A DNA stretch of 64,000 nt. It comes from Patella vulgata (lineage: Eukaryota; Mollusca; Gastropoda; Patellidae). The stretch spans positions 91,135,459 through 91,199,458 of the forward strand of contig NC_065879.2 in NCBI RefSeq assembly GCF_932274485.2, read 5' to 3'. The position numbers were made by a program, and so were the translations under genes. Shown here one piece after another: positions 1 through 11,652 of the stretch (position 1 is its first letter; each line of letters opens with the position of its first letter). Below the pieces are notes generated by a model. The model saw only the letters and a program-made list of their open reading frames with translations. It searched no databases and had not been told where the DNA came from.

Positions 1-2169
1 TGCAATATTTTTTGATCTGGAGAAAGCATATGATACAACGTGGAAACACGGTATCATGCGCGACCTCCATAACCTCGGCCTACGAGGTCGCTTACCTATC
101 TTCATTAAAAATTTCCTGGAAGATAGGTCATTTTTGACTGGGATCAATATTCTCTGACCCATTTCCTCAGGAAATGGGAGTTCCACAGGGAAGTATTTTA
201 TCTCCAACATTGTTTGCAATTAAAATTAATACTCTCCCAGCGTGCCTTAAACCAGGTACAAACGGCGCTCTTTATGTTGATGACTTTCAGATGTGCTATG
301 GTTCTACAGACATGCGGATAATCGAACGTAAGTTGCAGCTTTGTTTGAATTCACTTCAACAATGGGCAACCGAAAATGGATTTCGTTTTTCGAAATCCAA
401 GACTGTCTGCATGCATTTCTGTCAGAAACGAGGTTTGCATCCAGATCCAGAACTTTATTTGGATGGCAACCGCCTTCCAGTTGTGGATGAAACCAAATTT
501 CTGGGGCTGATATTTGATAAGAAATTATCATTTATCCCCCACATAAAAAGCCTAAAAAAGAAATGTCTGAAAGCCCTCAACATATTGAGAGTCTTATCAA
601 GTACTGACTGGGGAGCAGACCGTAAGGTCTTGCTCCGATTATATCGAGCTTTAATATGATCAAAACTCGATTATGGGTGTATTGTGTATGGGTCTGCCCG
701 CGAGTCTTATCTCAAAGAGCTCGACACCATACACAATCAGTTTAGGAGCATTTCATACATCTCCAGTGGACAGTTTATACGTCGAGGCGCATGAGCCCTC
801 AATGCACAACATACGTGATAAACTGGCCCTGCAGTATGCTACGAAAATAGCATCACTTCCGAATCACATTTCATTTAACACCATATTTAGACCTCTTTAT
901 GAGCATTTGTATCTGGTGAAGACTAATGTTATTCCATCATTCGGTATTCGCATACAACCCCTTTTGTCTGAGGCTGGAATCAGCCTTGACAGTATTGCGA
1001 ATACCCCTGTCTTTAGGACTCCACCGTGGGCTATATCTCCCCCAAAGATCGATTTCGATCTAACTCAACATAAAAAGAGAGATACTAGCTCTACGGTGTT
1101 CCAATCTCTCTTTAGAGAGTTAAGGTCTAAGTATGGTGATTATGCTCCTATTTACACAGATGGTTCTAAAGATGGTGATCGGGTAGCCTCGGCTACCGTG
1201 ACGCCATCTGAGACCATTTTTGTGTGTCTTCCACCTGCTGCTTCAATATTTACAGCTGAGCTCCAGGCCATTCTTCAGGCCTTGGAGTTCATACAATCCT
1301 CTTCATCTTTAAAGTATATCATCTTTACTGATTCTCTGTCCTCGCTTCAAGCAATTAACAACAAACAGCTTGAACACCCATTAGTAGCAGATGTTTATCA
1401 TCTGCTATTATCATACGAGTTCAACAGTAAAGACGTCGTCTTTTGCTGGCTCCCCAGTCACGTAGATATAAGGGGGAATGATCAAGCAGATTTTGCTGCC
1501 AAAGCTGCTTTAGATCTTCCCCAATCACCCTTTTTAATACCATTTAAAGATTTTAATTCGTGTATAAATCATTTTATTTATGACCGCTGGCAACGGTCTT
1601 GGGATTTTGCAGGCACAAATAAACTTCATCACATTAAGCCTCTCCTAGGAGATTGGCCCAACTCCTATAGAACCAACAGGAGGGATGAAGTTGTTTTGTG
1701 TCGCTCTCGCATTGGTCATACTTTTTTAACTCATATTTTCATTTTGAAGCGAGAGCCTCAACCGGAATGTGTTCACTGTCATGTTCCTTTGACAGTGAAA
1801 CACATCTTGATTGAGTGCAAACATCTCAAGAACATTAGATCTAAATATTACCGTTGCCAGTCAGTACGTCAGCTATTTGCTCAACCGGAGCTATATGATA
1901 GAGTGCTAACATTTTTAAAAGAGACAAACTTTTATTATCAATTTTAATTGTATATATTTAATCATGTATATCGTTTTTAAATATTTATATATGAAAAAGA
2001 TTTGTTATATTTATTTTTAATTAATATATTTTCTGTGATATTTGTTTTTATTTACATATATAAATTCATTTATGTGATATTGTTTTAATTTGTCTCAGAT
2101 TCATCATATGTTTGGCGCAATATAGCCCGGTTGGAGCTGACGTGCCATAAAACCATATTTCATTCATTC
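1..2169 (+). mobile_element. 5'-truncated LINE with RT, RNase H and CCHC knuckle (I/Nimb-like), broken
   Basis: The window opens inside a reverse transcriptase. A first block (2-158) reads FDLEKAYDTTW; a second (174-656) has GVPQGSILSP and the catalytic YVDD. A third frame (about 740-1947) carries an RNase H domain (YTDGSK, ELQAIL, TDSLSSLQAI, then GNDQAD) and a C-terminal zinc knuckle CVHC-x7-H-x4-C. RT followed by RNase H and a CCHC end is the layout of I-superfamily LINEs; the exact clade is inferred. Coding is broken by a frame change between 150 and 174, a TGA at 657-659 where the frame calls for Trp, and another frame change near 740. The AT-rich 3' UTR (1948-2130) ends in a (CATT)n-type tail at about 2169. 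The 3' end matches the LINE at 47,566-48,355. It lies inside a Tc1 transposon. Confidence 0.88.
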
Positions 2170-2899
2170 TTGCGTTGTCATCCTGGAAGATGAAACGGCG
2201 GCCATGACGTCGTGCGAACGGCACAACATGGACTGCCAAGATGTTGTCCCGGTAGTACTGGCCTGTAACACGCCCTGCAACAACATGTAAAGCCGTTCTT
2301 CCAGCAACAGTGATGCCTCCCCACACCATAACAGAACCACCCCCAAATCGATCATGTCTGATGACGTTAACGTCTTGGAAGCGCTCGTTTCGACGACGCC
2401 ACACCCTCCTACGTCTGTCCAAAAAATCAACAGTGAACCTTGACTCATCTGAAAACATCACATTGCTCCAGCGTCGATTATCCCAGTGTTGACGATCCCT
2501 ACACCAACGACGTCTTGCCTGAATGTGATGATCTCTCAAACAAGGGATCACGCGAGGACGTCGGGCGCGAAGGTGACCCCTATGCAGTCGATTCCGAATC
2601 GTCTGGCCACTCATTCTCACACCAGTGTCTGTTTGAAGACGAGCGCTGATCTGATTTGCTGTGATGACACGATTTCTCAAGGCCAAGGTACGGATAAATC
2701 GATCCTGGGCTTGAGTTGTCGCCCTTGGTCGACCTGAGCGTGGTCTGTCCTGTACAGATTGTGTATCACGGTATCTGGACCATAGCCTGCTTATGACAGA
2801 CTGAGAAACATTCATCGTCCGCGCCACAACCGCCTGTGTTGTGCCGATCTGTAGCATGCCAAGGGCACGTAACCTTTCATTTTGGATAAGCCGACGCAT
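2170..2899 (-). pseudogene. Tc1-type transposase, N-terminal two thirds, cut by a LINE
   Basis: Reading leftward from the ATG at 2897-2899, the protein starts with paired helix-turn-helix DNA-binding regions (VARTMNVSQSVISRLWSRY, then RPRSGRPRATT, then ITANQISARL). It continues into the DDE catalytic domain with the first Asp in VMFSDESRF, the GGGSVMVWGGI motif, and the second Asp in FIFQDDNAR. The reading then runs into the tail of the LINE at 1-2169, so the third catalytic residue and C-terminus are lost; the remaining reading-frame residues are LINE sequence. The other half of the transposon would lie off the left edge if the LINE inserted simply. Family is Tc1/mariner, Tc1-like by motif. 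A separate C-terminal fragment of a Tc1 transposase occurs at 41,310-41,530. Confidence 0.9.
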
Positions 2900-3187
2900 A
2901 TCAAAATTTGTTTTCTGGTCACTAAAACAATTAAACTGATGTTTCCACCCTGGAATTCAATGCCACAATGACTGTAACATTCAAAGTCAGAGTCGTGCAA
3001 ATCTTGGGTTGGACCCCCATGATGATCCCAAGCATCACCTGCATTCCATGCGGTAGCTATTGGTGCGTTTTGGCGTCACATGTAACTGGAAATGTTTCTT
3101 CTGTTAGGTTCTATAGTGACTTCTTTCGTAGTCATTTGCATATTTTAGTATTATGCCCCCAAAATCAAATATCCCCTACTTTTTTTG
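2900..3187. other. No gene seen; probable Tc1 end region
   Basis: This interval lies between the Tc1 start codon and the left inverted-duplication arm. It probably contains the Tc1 5' untranslated part and terminal inverted repeat, but I could not define the terminus without its partner. Confidence 0.3.
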
Positions 3188-3279
3188 AATAGTAATATCC
3201 CCTAAAAACTTACAATAGGCAAAGTTAGCTCTTTCTTGACTCATCGTTAATCTGTGTGGTATATTATTTTAACTGACAG

Positions 3280-4004
3280 CATCTAATTTGAACAGTGGAA
3301 TGAGCATGGTGACTGTGATCCTGATAATAATTAGTATTTTGTTCGTCGTGGTAACAGCACTTCTCGTGTTATCTTTATGACGTAAGTAATTTTGATATTT
3401 GTAAATCTATAAAGCGGGGACATGTTCTTTCTTCATAAACGTACTTTTGATTTTGTGTGTGTGTGTGCTCTGCTTGTAGCTTCATTGTACCTGTCCAATT
3501 TTGTATAAATTGTGCATGTTTGTATTGGGGCATCACATCGATGGAATATTTAAAAGATTCAACGATGTGTAAAGAGGCTATTGCTCACATGAAGGCTTTA
3601 ATATATCAAACTTAAAGAACTTCTTGACAAATTAGCAAAACTTTCAATAGTGTATTTTTTCATATTGTTGACAATACTTGACAAATGCATTAACATGAAC
3701 AAATATTTTACATACCTTTACCAATCTTCCATTTTGCAAATCAGTTTTGATGACCCGATATATTAAATCGCACATTAATCTACTATTTTTGACAGGATGT
3801 GACGTAGTAAGGAAACATAATGAGATTTCGGCTCTAAATACTTCATTATGCGAACCTCCAACTGTTGAACCGAGACCAGTCCTAGATGATACAGTTCCAG
3901 AAAAGATTAATGAAAATATATCGTTATGTAAGAAAATGTGTTGGTCCGGAGAATACAAGATATTAGAATATTCCATTGATCATAATCTGGGTACATATGT
4001 TTAA
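3280..4004 (+). pseudogene. Truncated inverted copy of the Ig receptor gene: TM and tail exons only
   Basis: Two exons match the end of the receptor gene at 55,660-63,803. The first (3280-3381, preceded by TTTTAACTGACAG and followed by GTAAGT) encodes SNLNSGMSMV and a hydrophobic helix with core VTVILIIISILFVVVTALL. The second (3796-4004, preceded by TATTTTTGACAG) encodes the cytoplasmic tail ending in NLGTYV. Intron phases match the complete gene. At the last codon of the TM exon this copy has TGA where the other has TGG, so it would stop at the membrane. The signal peptide and Ig exons are absent, because the duplicated block begins at 3188. This makes it a likely pseudogene or a donor of sequence to its mirror copy. 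Confidence 0.75.
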
Positions 4005-4560
4005 GAACTTAAATTAGTTTTTTTTAAAACAACTTAAGCAAATATTTTGATACCATTTGTTGACAAGACGGTGTTCGAATGAGAATGGAATAAGCGACAC
4101 AATCTGACCAGAGGTATATATGGACAATTAAATTAAATTACTGATTATTAATATAGGATGTAAATAATTATTACATTATAAAATGATTTATTTTTTGTTT
4201 TGCCAACAGATTAAATTTCAAACAATAAGCCATGTACATAGTTTTGAATTATATACGTTAGCTGTTTAGTCATGTATATCACCAATAGTGATATCACTGA
4301 TGGTGTCATGTTAGGTGAACCATGCGTATTTTGAAATTAGTCTCTGGTTGGGTTGGTTGTGTAAATAAAAATCCGATGTACAGAGTGCACTGAACCCTTG
4401 GGTTTTTTTTTCACTTGTGCTGACTTTGAATGACGTGATCGATGTTTCTAAAGGTAGACATTAACACTACCAAAATATTTTACTATTGTTTGATCTTGCT
4501 AATGTTCTGTTTTTGCATTGTTTTATAGTGTTTTATTGTTGTTTTTGTTTAACATTAGTC

Positions 4561-4566
4561 AATAAA
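4561..4566 (+). terminator. Poly(A) signal AATAAA of the truncated receptor copy
   Basis: AATAAA lies about 560 bases after the tail-exon stop codon. The same signal is conserved in the mirror copy, reading TTTATT on the + strand at 55,105-55,110. Confidence 0.5.
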
Positions 4567-4641
4567 ATGCTTTGCTGTCTAAACCTTGAGTATCATGAGT
4601 GGCACAATATGAATTTGAACTTCACTTTCAATGACCAATAG

Positions 4642-4690
4642 GAAGATCGGAATGAAATGGAGTTTAACATCCTACTTTGCTACTCAATTC
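4642..4690 (-). repeat. 3' tail fragment of the type-A SINE
   Basis: Reversed, it reads AGGATGTTAAA...CCATTTCATT, the 3' end shared by type-A SINEs in this window. The same fragment sits in the mirror arm near 54,987-55,022, so it predates the inverted duplication. Confidence 0.6.
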
Positions 4691-5948
4691 AGATTAATGT
4701 AGACGGATCACTGGTGTGATAGAATACATAACTCTTATTTATTAAAAAGACATTTTAATACTGGATAACATATTTACAGGTACATATGAACATCATTTGG
4801 TTGGGTATAGTAACGCCTAGCTATAGCTGCTTCTCCTCGGCCTCACAGGACCCCTCTGCCCCGGTGTCGAGGGCAGACCCTCTCCCGAGGTCCGGAGGAC
4901 CTCTAAGTCTCTACGGGTCTCTCTCCAGGTCTCTTCTGTACTTCCCCCCGTCTGCTTCTAAACTAGGCTTTTTATATCGGTTAGGGCACTCCATAGTTAA
5001 TACCATTAGTAATCAGAACAATGAGAACTAATCATTAAGATTCACACATCTTATCTCTAGACAATATGTGTTAATGCTTGTTACCTAAACCTTATATCAT
5101 AATATACTTGTCTAAGACAAGCCGGCTATACATTGTTTGAATAACCAATTATATCTTACATAATACTATGAAATAACCCTCACCTCTGATGCAGATTACA
5201 TTTTACAATTAATCTGTCACATGTCCAAAATGAGTTACAAATGAAAAATATAAATTAAAATATGAATTCAAAATACAATAATAAAATTTAGACTCCAAAT
5301 GATATTGTATTACATTCGGAGATTTGTTCTATACAACACTATCGTAAAATTTTCCAGCATTCTCATAAAATGTGTTGAATTATCAAGAGCAATATGCAGA
5401 CTGAAATGGGTTTCAATTAAATAATATATTTTACCTGGAGATCGATAGACCTTCAATTGGAAAAGAATTATGTAGTAAGAGATGATGTTGAATACAATAA
5501 ACATGTTATAGCCCCTTAATAAGATGACTATTTCATCCTGAAAAGAACATGTATTCATTATCTCGCTATATTGTGCAGGTGGACCGCACAAGACACCAGC
5601 AGTTACACAAGCAACCCTACGTACAGGACGCAAGATATGCAGATATATTAGATCACGTGAATGGATCCGAGAGCTTGACGTAATTGTTCACTTAGCTTTA
5701 TAAACCTATAACGGCATATCTCTTTGATCTTTGGGGTTTATTCTATGCCCGGAATAACTTGCGGTCTGAAATTCGGGAGCGGCTTTGGATATATACAGGA
5801 CAATTTAGGGTTATTCTTCTAAAAGTTTTTCTTTAAACCTGTAATTGGTTATTCTTCCAGGGTAGGTTTTTTTCCATAAGAAAACATGACGATATAAGAT
5901 TTTTCTTATGGGAATTCGGGAATTTGCCTACATGTAAACATAGACGGT
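4691..5948. other. Flank of the duplicated receptor; no gene recognised
   Basis: There is a GC-rich stretch at about 4,786-5,000 with runs such as CCTCTCCCGAGGTCCGGAGG, and a short - strand open frame at 5,310-5,633 without a recognisable domain. Both are conserved in the mirror arm, as expected from duplication alone. Confidence 0.4.
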
Positions 5949-7736
5949 TGTGACAAAGTGATTTATATTTCTCACCAAATTGAACAGTATCATTTAGGTA
6001 CATGGAACTTAATGAACTCCGCTAGTTTTAACAATATATGATTTTTGACTTTCACCTCTATATAAATTCTGTTAAGCACGAACTTATTAAACATCTAATT
6101 GATTCAGTATGATCTTTACAAACTACGTGTGGTCTTTGCACACGCTCCGCTTTACTTCAAAGGAATATGCATTGGTCAGTAGGCATGCCGTGACGAGATA
6201 AAATAGACAATTGCATGTATGACCATGTGTGCAAGGGTATATATTGAGGAGTTCACTGACAGTTAGGAGAGAGGAGCCGGGAGGAGAAGAAAGGGTTGGA
6301 CGAGTGTATGGACTCACCCGGGTTCAGCCGCTGCCGTGGCAGAGGGGCGGAATGGTTGATTCAAGATTGTTAGATGTGTTCCTGTCGTAGACTAGTTCTT
6401 GTATAGTTTTAGGACCTGTATTGCTGTTGTAATTCTGTAGATGTTTGATATTTGTTCCCGTTGTAAATAAACCATATATTTACGAAACCGGTCTACTGTT
6501 ATCACTAACAATAGTGTTACAGTGATTTGTTATGGTGGCCGTGACTGAGAACCTGGGAGTTAATCGCCACAACAGCGTGAAAACCTGGACGATGATCACG
6601 GGCTAATGATTGGAAATACTCAGTTCAACGATATGGAAATTCGAACTTAAAAGATGGGTATGAAGAAAGGACCGAGAAATCACCCCCCCAAAAAAAACTA
6701 CAAAAGACTTTCAAATCAATGGCGGCGGAACTGCGGGGATCCGAAAAATGTGTGTGATTGTTGTTTTACGGTGAGTCATTTTGTTTTTAAAAGAATGTAA
6801 ATTATAATTGTTTGTTTTTGAACACATATTTTGGCTTTTAAAATGACTAGTAACAAATTATTAAGAGGTTTATATTGGAAAGTAAAATATTTTGTGATTG
6901 TTTGGCTGGAATTGAGTTAAGTTCCTAATTAGGAAATTCTTGAATAGACGGTTGAATAGATATTTCACCGTCCATCGCTATATTTGTGGTGAAGATATTA
7001 ACTCACAAACATTCAAATAGTATTCACGGTTTTATCTCCTATGTTATTTTTTTGTGTGTTTTGTATATACCCCGACGTAACGGGTAAGGTTTTAAAGGGT
7101 TTTGCCTCGTAAATTCGAGAGTTTTGTGTATTTTTGCCTCGTAAATTCGAGAGTTTTGTGTATTCCTATTAAGAGGAATCGGTTTTTTATACCCTCAAGG
7201 AAGAAGGGTCGCGCTTAGGTTAGAAGCATATGTGGTGTTTTGTTTTGTTTAAGAAAAAGAGCGATAAACCGTTGTTAATTTTGATAAGTTCTTTGAAAAA
7301 TATCTTATTTAAGATTGGTAAAATGTGTTCAAATCATTCTTTATTATTTATCTCAAGTAAAAAACAATATGACAAAATCCTATGTTAATTTATTTTCTAT
7401 ATATGCACATTTTCTATTCTATAAAATGTTTGCTATTTTTTTTCTTCAAATTATATTTTGATTGTATGGGTTTCCTTCTAATAATGTTTAGATATGACGT
7501 TTATATAATGAGTACTGAACTTATATCGTGCGTGCTGTTCTTATATCGTGTGTGATGTAACTTTCTTGTGTGTACCATCACGTAATGCAGATGAAGCAGT
7601 GTCCCATCTGTTGGAATTGTGTTAGTTATTTTAGTAAATAACTCAAGGGTGAGAAAGGAATGTGACAAAGTGATTTATATTTCTCACCAAATTGAACAGT
7701 ATCATTTAGGTACATGGAACGTAATGAACTCCGCTA
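5949..7736 (+). repeat. 76-bp direct repeats flanking 1.64 kb
   Basis: The sequence at 5949-6024 (beginning TGTGACAAAGTGATTTATAT) recurs at 7661-7736 with about one mismatch. The repeats enclose the LTR-like block and the outer end of the inverted arm. They could mark a tandem duplication or recombination product; they are too long for an ordinary target-site duplication. Confidence 0.7.
6127..6521 (+). mobile_element. Possible solo LTR of a retroelement (fossil)
   Basis: A block starting TGTGGTCTTTGCACACG and ending GTGTTACA has the TG...CA ends, a TATATATT box and an AATAAA-type signal (GTAAATAAACC) in the order expected of an LTR. No internal coding region or second LTR is visible, so it would be a solo relic. 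Its mirror copy is at about 52,453-52,847. Family and age are uncertain, except that it is older than the inverted duplication. Confidence 0.35.
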
Positions 7737-8679
7737 TTACCATGTTTACGGAGAGGTACTTTGTGTGTTGTTGTCCACCAACATGGCGGCGTCCTGTATC
7801 TAGGTCATGTATCGGATACCGGTACGCTCTAATAGGCATAGACTATAATCAAAATGGCCGACGAGAATTGAATGTTTTGATAGTTGAATTTCATTAAGAC
7901 CTAATGTGGCTTTGAACACACGGAATGCAAGCATGCCTGCCTTATTTGACATTATATTATTTCAAATTATACTGTCACCATGGGTCGTAGACGTTATCTA
8001 GCGATTAGCGACGATTCCCGAATGATCGAGATTTACGGTCGGCATTTCCTTTATCAGGCTACCGCTTCAATATGTACACAAGTGAATGACGAGTCTTATG
8101 TAAAACTCATCTTACAAATAAACTTGCTATTTCTATCAATGATTCGGGTACCTAAATATAATAACAGACCATCATATATGTGTAGGCTACGCGGTAAAAG
8201 TAAAAGTAAATTTGGTAATCCTTGTAAGATTTGATGTGTTGTGTCGGCTGCACGGTGCCGGTACATATTTAAAATATTTCATTCAATACGGTATTTTAAA
8301 AGACCAAAGCCACCAATAACACTCAATTAGCAATACATGTAATTTTACATCTGACTGAAAAAATAGGGTTGGCTGTCAAAAAATTTTGTAAATGTATATG
8401 ATAGCCTAATATTGCTGTGATATTTAACTGTAGTTGTCGAGAAGATTTTTTAAGCAAAACTGTATTAAAATAACCAAATAATAAACTGGATCTTAGTAAA
8501 GCATCTAAAGAATGGGCTAAGTAAGATTTGGCAAATAAAAATTCCATTTGGCCATAAAATATATAAACAATTTTGCATGTGAAAGTGATAGCTATTAAAT
8601 TGCTATATCCTATGTTTACAATAGTATGCTACTGACATTATTTGTTGTTGAAATGAGTTAGTGCATATTGCTTTAAGCG
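7109..8679. other. No gene recognised
   Basis: A 31-bp unit (GCCTCGTAAATTCGAGAGTT plus GTGTATTT-like) is repeated twice in tandem at about 7,104-7,167. The rest is AT-rich and holds only short open frames with no recognisable motif. Confidence 0.4.
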
Positions 8680-8948
8680 GTGGACACAGTAGCCGAATGA
8701 TTCTGTTGAATGAATCCGCGCCGTCACTGTCATCTGACTGAATGATTCGCAAATCAAACATGTTTGATATATTCGCCCGAATTTTAGTTAATCACCAATC
8801 ATATCGAGAATTCACGTGATTGTTTGAAGACGTGGTCGCTGCCATGTTTAATCATGCGAGGTCAAAGGTGATGCAATCGACTAGTGAATCGGGTGGGAGT
8901 ATGCCCACTTATTTGGCCGAAGCCGAATGATTCGGATAGTGTGTCCAC
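8680..8948. mobile_element. MITE-like element, 269 bp, terminal inverted repeats
   Basis: The left end reads GTGGACACAGTAGCCGAATG and the right end, reversed, GTGGACACACTATCCGAATC. The termini match over about 24 bp with a few differences. There is no coding capacity; this is a small non-autonomous DNA element. Confidence 0.7.
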
Positions 8949-9042
8949 GACAGACCTTATGATTTCACGCGCACACATTAAGCACAAGACCATTCAACCC
9001 CCACATTGAAAAGAAAAGACGCAAGCAAAGAACTAAATGTTA

Positions 9043-9410
9043 GCCCGGAAGTTACCCGGTTTGTGTTGAGTGGACATTAAACCCCATTTTTTCACTATCT
9101 CATATACAAACACAAAATGTGCAGTGTGCTGTGGGAAATTTTACCTTGACAGCTGCCATATGACCTACTCTTATATCAAATTATAACTTCTTTTACATGT
9201 TGCTTTTGATTTCCCGGTTGTACGTGACAAGAAGTAGGGTCGCCTGTCCAACCTCATGGGTTTTCTCTGGGTCCTCTGGTTTCCTCCCACTGCTAAAGAC
9301 CCCAACGCGAAAGCGAATTATTGAAATAAAATTGAACCCATATGTTAGTCCTGAAATGACCTAGTTTGTGTCGAGTGGAGGTTAAACCCCATTTCTCTCT
9401 CTCTTTTACA
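9043..9410. repeat. SINE mosaic: type-B pieces interrupted by a reversed type-A piece
   Basis: 9,043-9,085 is a type-B tail (TTGTGTTGAGTGGACATTAA). 9,110-9,200 is a reversed type-A body. 9,205-9,410 is a type-B body with the conserved GGTTTCCTCCCACTGCTAAA core and a (CT)n tail. This shows layered insertions. Confidence 0.65.
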
Positions 9411-9610
9411 TGCACACACACACACAAGACCTCAGACTCTTTTACGTGCGCACCAATGTCCTAACTACTCCAAACAACTATGGATACTTTCTTGACAGGC
9501 CCTCCGCTCTACACCACTGACAATGAGAAACCTTTGGTCAGAAAATCCTAATGAACTGTCTAGGCCAACAGTGGGATCCTGGTTAGTGAGCCTGCATTAA
9601 GCAACTGATA

Positions 9611-9927
9611 TGAAATGAAATGGGGTTTAACGTCCTGCTGTTCTTCTCTGACTGAGCAAATGAAAACAGTAATACGCCATTCAAAGCGCTATAAGGGAAT
9701 TTTTGCCCTGACACATTGAATTCAAACTGCCAAGGGTTCTTTTATGTGCACTCCATTACTTTGTCTCTTGCCAGGCCTTCCGTCCTGCACCGCTAACAAT
9801 GGGGAACCACACCAGAAAATCATGATAAACTTGGGATTTCTTAGTTAGCGAGCCAATGTCTTACTCACAGAGCCACTATAGTTAGTAAAACAAACGTCTT
9901 ACCCACCGAGCCACTGTGGCTCCCCTA
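9611..9927 (-). repeat. Type-A SINE, reversed, near full length
   Basis: It begins with the reversed tail (AAATGGGGTTTAACGTCC) and ends with the reversed tRNA-like head (GAGCCACTGTGGCTCCC). It is diverged from the younger copies at 10,099 and 46,259. Confidence 0.7.
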
Positions 9928-10098
9928 TATTAGCAAGTGACAAATTGAATGATTGGTTATAATGCCCTGTTTTTCTGCTCCATCTGCTGAAACCGGGGAA
10001 TAATCTGTCAGACAATTTTGGAGAATGCACAGACAGCGGTGCTATATAAACAGTATGAACAACTAGATGCTGTTTCTTGCCAGGACCTCTGTCTGACA

Positions 10099-10475
10099 GG
10101 GGATCACGTGGCTAAGTGGGTAAGACGCTGGCTCGCTAGCCTGGAGGTCGGGTGTTCGATCCCTGCATTGGCCGAGAAAGTTCATCCAGATTTTCCGGCA
10201 TGATTCCCCCTTGTCAGTGATGCAGGACGGAGGGCCTGACAAGGACAGCTGTCTTGTCCTTCGGATGAGACAAAAAAACCGAGGTCCCGTGTATACATTG
10301 GAATGCACGTAAAAGATCCCTTGGCAGTTGGAATTCGATATAAGAGTAGGCGATAGTGCCGCTGCCCGGGCAAAATTTCCCTCATAGCACACTGTATGGC
10401 GTATGCCCGTCTTCATTAGCCCAGCATAGGAGCAGAACAGTAGGACATTAAACCCCATTTCATTTGATTTCATTT
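10099..10475 (+). repeat. Type-A SINE (tRNA-headed) with target-site duplication
   Basis: The head carries tRNA-type promoter boxes: box A TGGCTAAGTGGGTAAGACG and box B GGTGTTCGATCCC. The body contains GCACGTAAAAGATCCCTTGG and GTGCCGCTGCCCGGGC; the tail is TTAAACCCCATTTCATTTG. It is flanked by CCTCTGTCTGACA / CCTCTGTCCGACA. It sits inside an older reversed copy whose halves are at about 10,073-10,098 and 10,476-10,510. Confidence 0.88.
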
Positions 10476-10624
10476 CCTCTGTCCGACACCACTGTCAATG
10501 GTAAATTATTCTGGAAATACTGATTAATTTTGTTGATATGCCGGGATCCATCCTGGGATAATTGAAGCATTTATTCTTAACAAAAAAGAATTACTCATGC
10601 TCTTATTATCAATAAAAGACACCC

Positions 10625-10905
10625 ATTACATACGCCATACAGTGTGCAATGAGGCAGTAAGGCCTTATCTTATTTCAAAATCCAACTGTCCAACTTTTAC
10701 ATACAGGCCAATGTGCATGTGTGATGTCGTTTTGTTTGTTGTTGTGCCATCCGCACGACTATACAACTGTTTCCTCCTGGTCCCCATGGTTTTCTCCCAC
10801 TGCAAAAGACTCCTACAGCCAAATAATTGAAATAAAATTGATCATTGTGTTAGTCCTGCTATAGCGTAGTTTGTGTAGAGTGGACATTAAACTTCATTTC
10901 TCTCT
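10625..10905. repeat. Composite of reversed type-A and forward type-B SINE pieces
   Basis: TACGCCATACAGTGTGCAAT at 10,629 is a reversed type-A end. From about 10,770 the type-B core (TTTTCTCCCACTGCAAAAGA) and its tail (GTAGTTTGTGTAGAGTGGAC) follow. Confidence 0.6.
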
Positions 10906-11017
10906 CTTCTTGCCAGGCCCTATGTCCTGTACCACTTGAAAGGGGGAACCAAGGCGTAAAATCTAGAAAAGCTTTCCTCGGCAATGACAGGATCGAACAT
11001 GGGACTCACTCGCTGAG

Positions 11018-11292
11018 CGGGGGGGGGGGGTGGCCGAATGGTTAGCACGTGCGCGCTGTATTATAAAGTCTGTCATTGAGTCAACTGGCGTGGTTTCGAT
11101 TCCCCGGTTGTATGTGACAAGGAGTAGGGTCGCCTGTCCAACCTTGTGGGTTTTCTCCGGGTCCTCCGATTTCCTCCCACTGCTAAAGACTCCTACGCGC
11201 AAGCGAATTATTGAAATAAAATTGAACCATATATAAGTACCGAAATGACCTAGTTTGTGTCGAGTGGACGTTAAACCCCATTCTCTCTCTCT
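11018..11292 (+). repeat. Type-B SINE (tRNA-headed), nested in a reversed type-A SINE
   Basis: After a run of about 13 G it has a tRNA-like head (TGGCCGAATGGTTAGCACG, then GTTTCGATTCCCC), the body GGTCGCCTGTCCAACCTTGT-type and core CCTCCCACTGCTAAAGACTC, then GTGTCGAGTGGACGTTAAAC and a (CT)n tail. Flanking halves at 10,906-11,017 and 11,293-11,315 are a split reversed type-A SINE. Confidence 0.85.
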
Positions 11293-11652
11293 CACTGAGC
11301 CACAGTGTCTCCCAATATCAAGCAAGAATTTTCTTTGATCTGACAAGCTGGATTTTATTCAATATACTTGTAAGAACCAGAATTGTTTCAATTTGAGACA
11401 ATTTTTTTAGATGTCGTTTATAATTATATTACATTTATTAAAGTGAAAAGAAATTGTACGACATGTACTTTTAAAGTGGGTTGATATATACAGTTTAAAA
11501 ACAAATTTAGTTTTGTAAAAATAAAAGTTACTGTAGACTCTATTGAAAATTTCTCTTTCAGTATTTGACCAAATTTGTTATGGATGCTGACAAAATTGGG
11601 TTTTGATACCATAATTAACCTTCCAATACACCTATGTAAACTTTTGATAATA

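Larger units (their letters stand above)
3188..7108 (+). repeat. Left arm of a large inverted duplication (mirror of 51,873-56,468)
   Basis: The sequence from about 3188 (ATCCCCTAAAAACTTAC) to about 7108 (AAAGGGTTTTGC) reappears as its reverse complement at 51,873-56,468. Both copies contain the same transmembrane exon, tail exon, 3' flank, GC-rich stretch near 4,800-5,000, and the LTR-like block near 6,127-6,521. Scattered substitutions and small indels separate them, so the duplication is older than the Polinton palindrome. The right copy also carries a 671-bp LINE fragment that the left lacks. The arms lie about 45 kb apart. Confidence 0.9.

Noticed and set aside
4786-5031. 81-codon Ser/Pro-rich open frame, also at 53,962-54,207
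   Set aside because: Present twice only because of the inverted duplication; no start context, splice sites or domain.
10105-10170. tRNA-like gene with A and B boxes
   Set aside because: It is the head of a dispersed SINE; no full cloverleaf follows and the body continues into SINE sequence.
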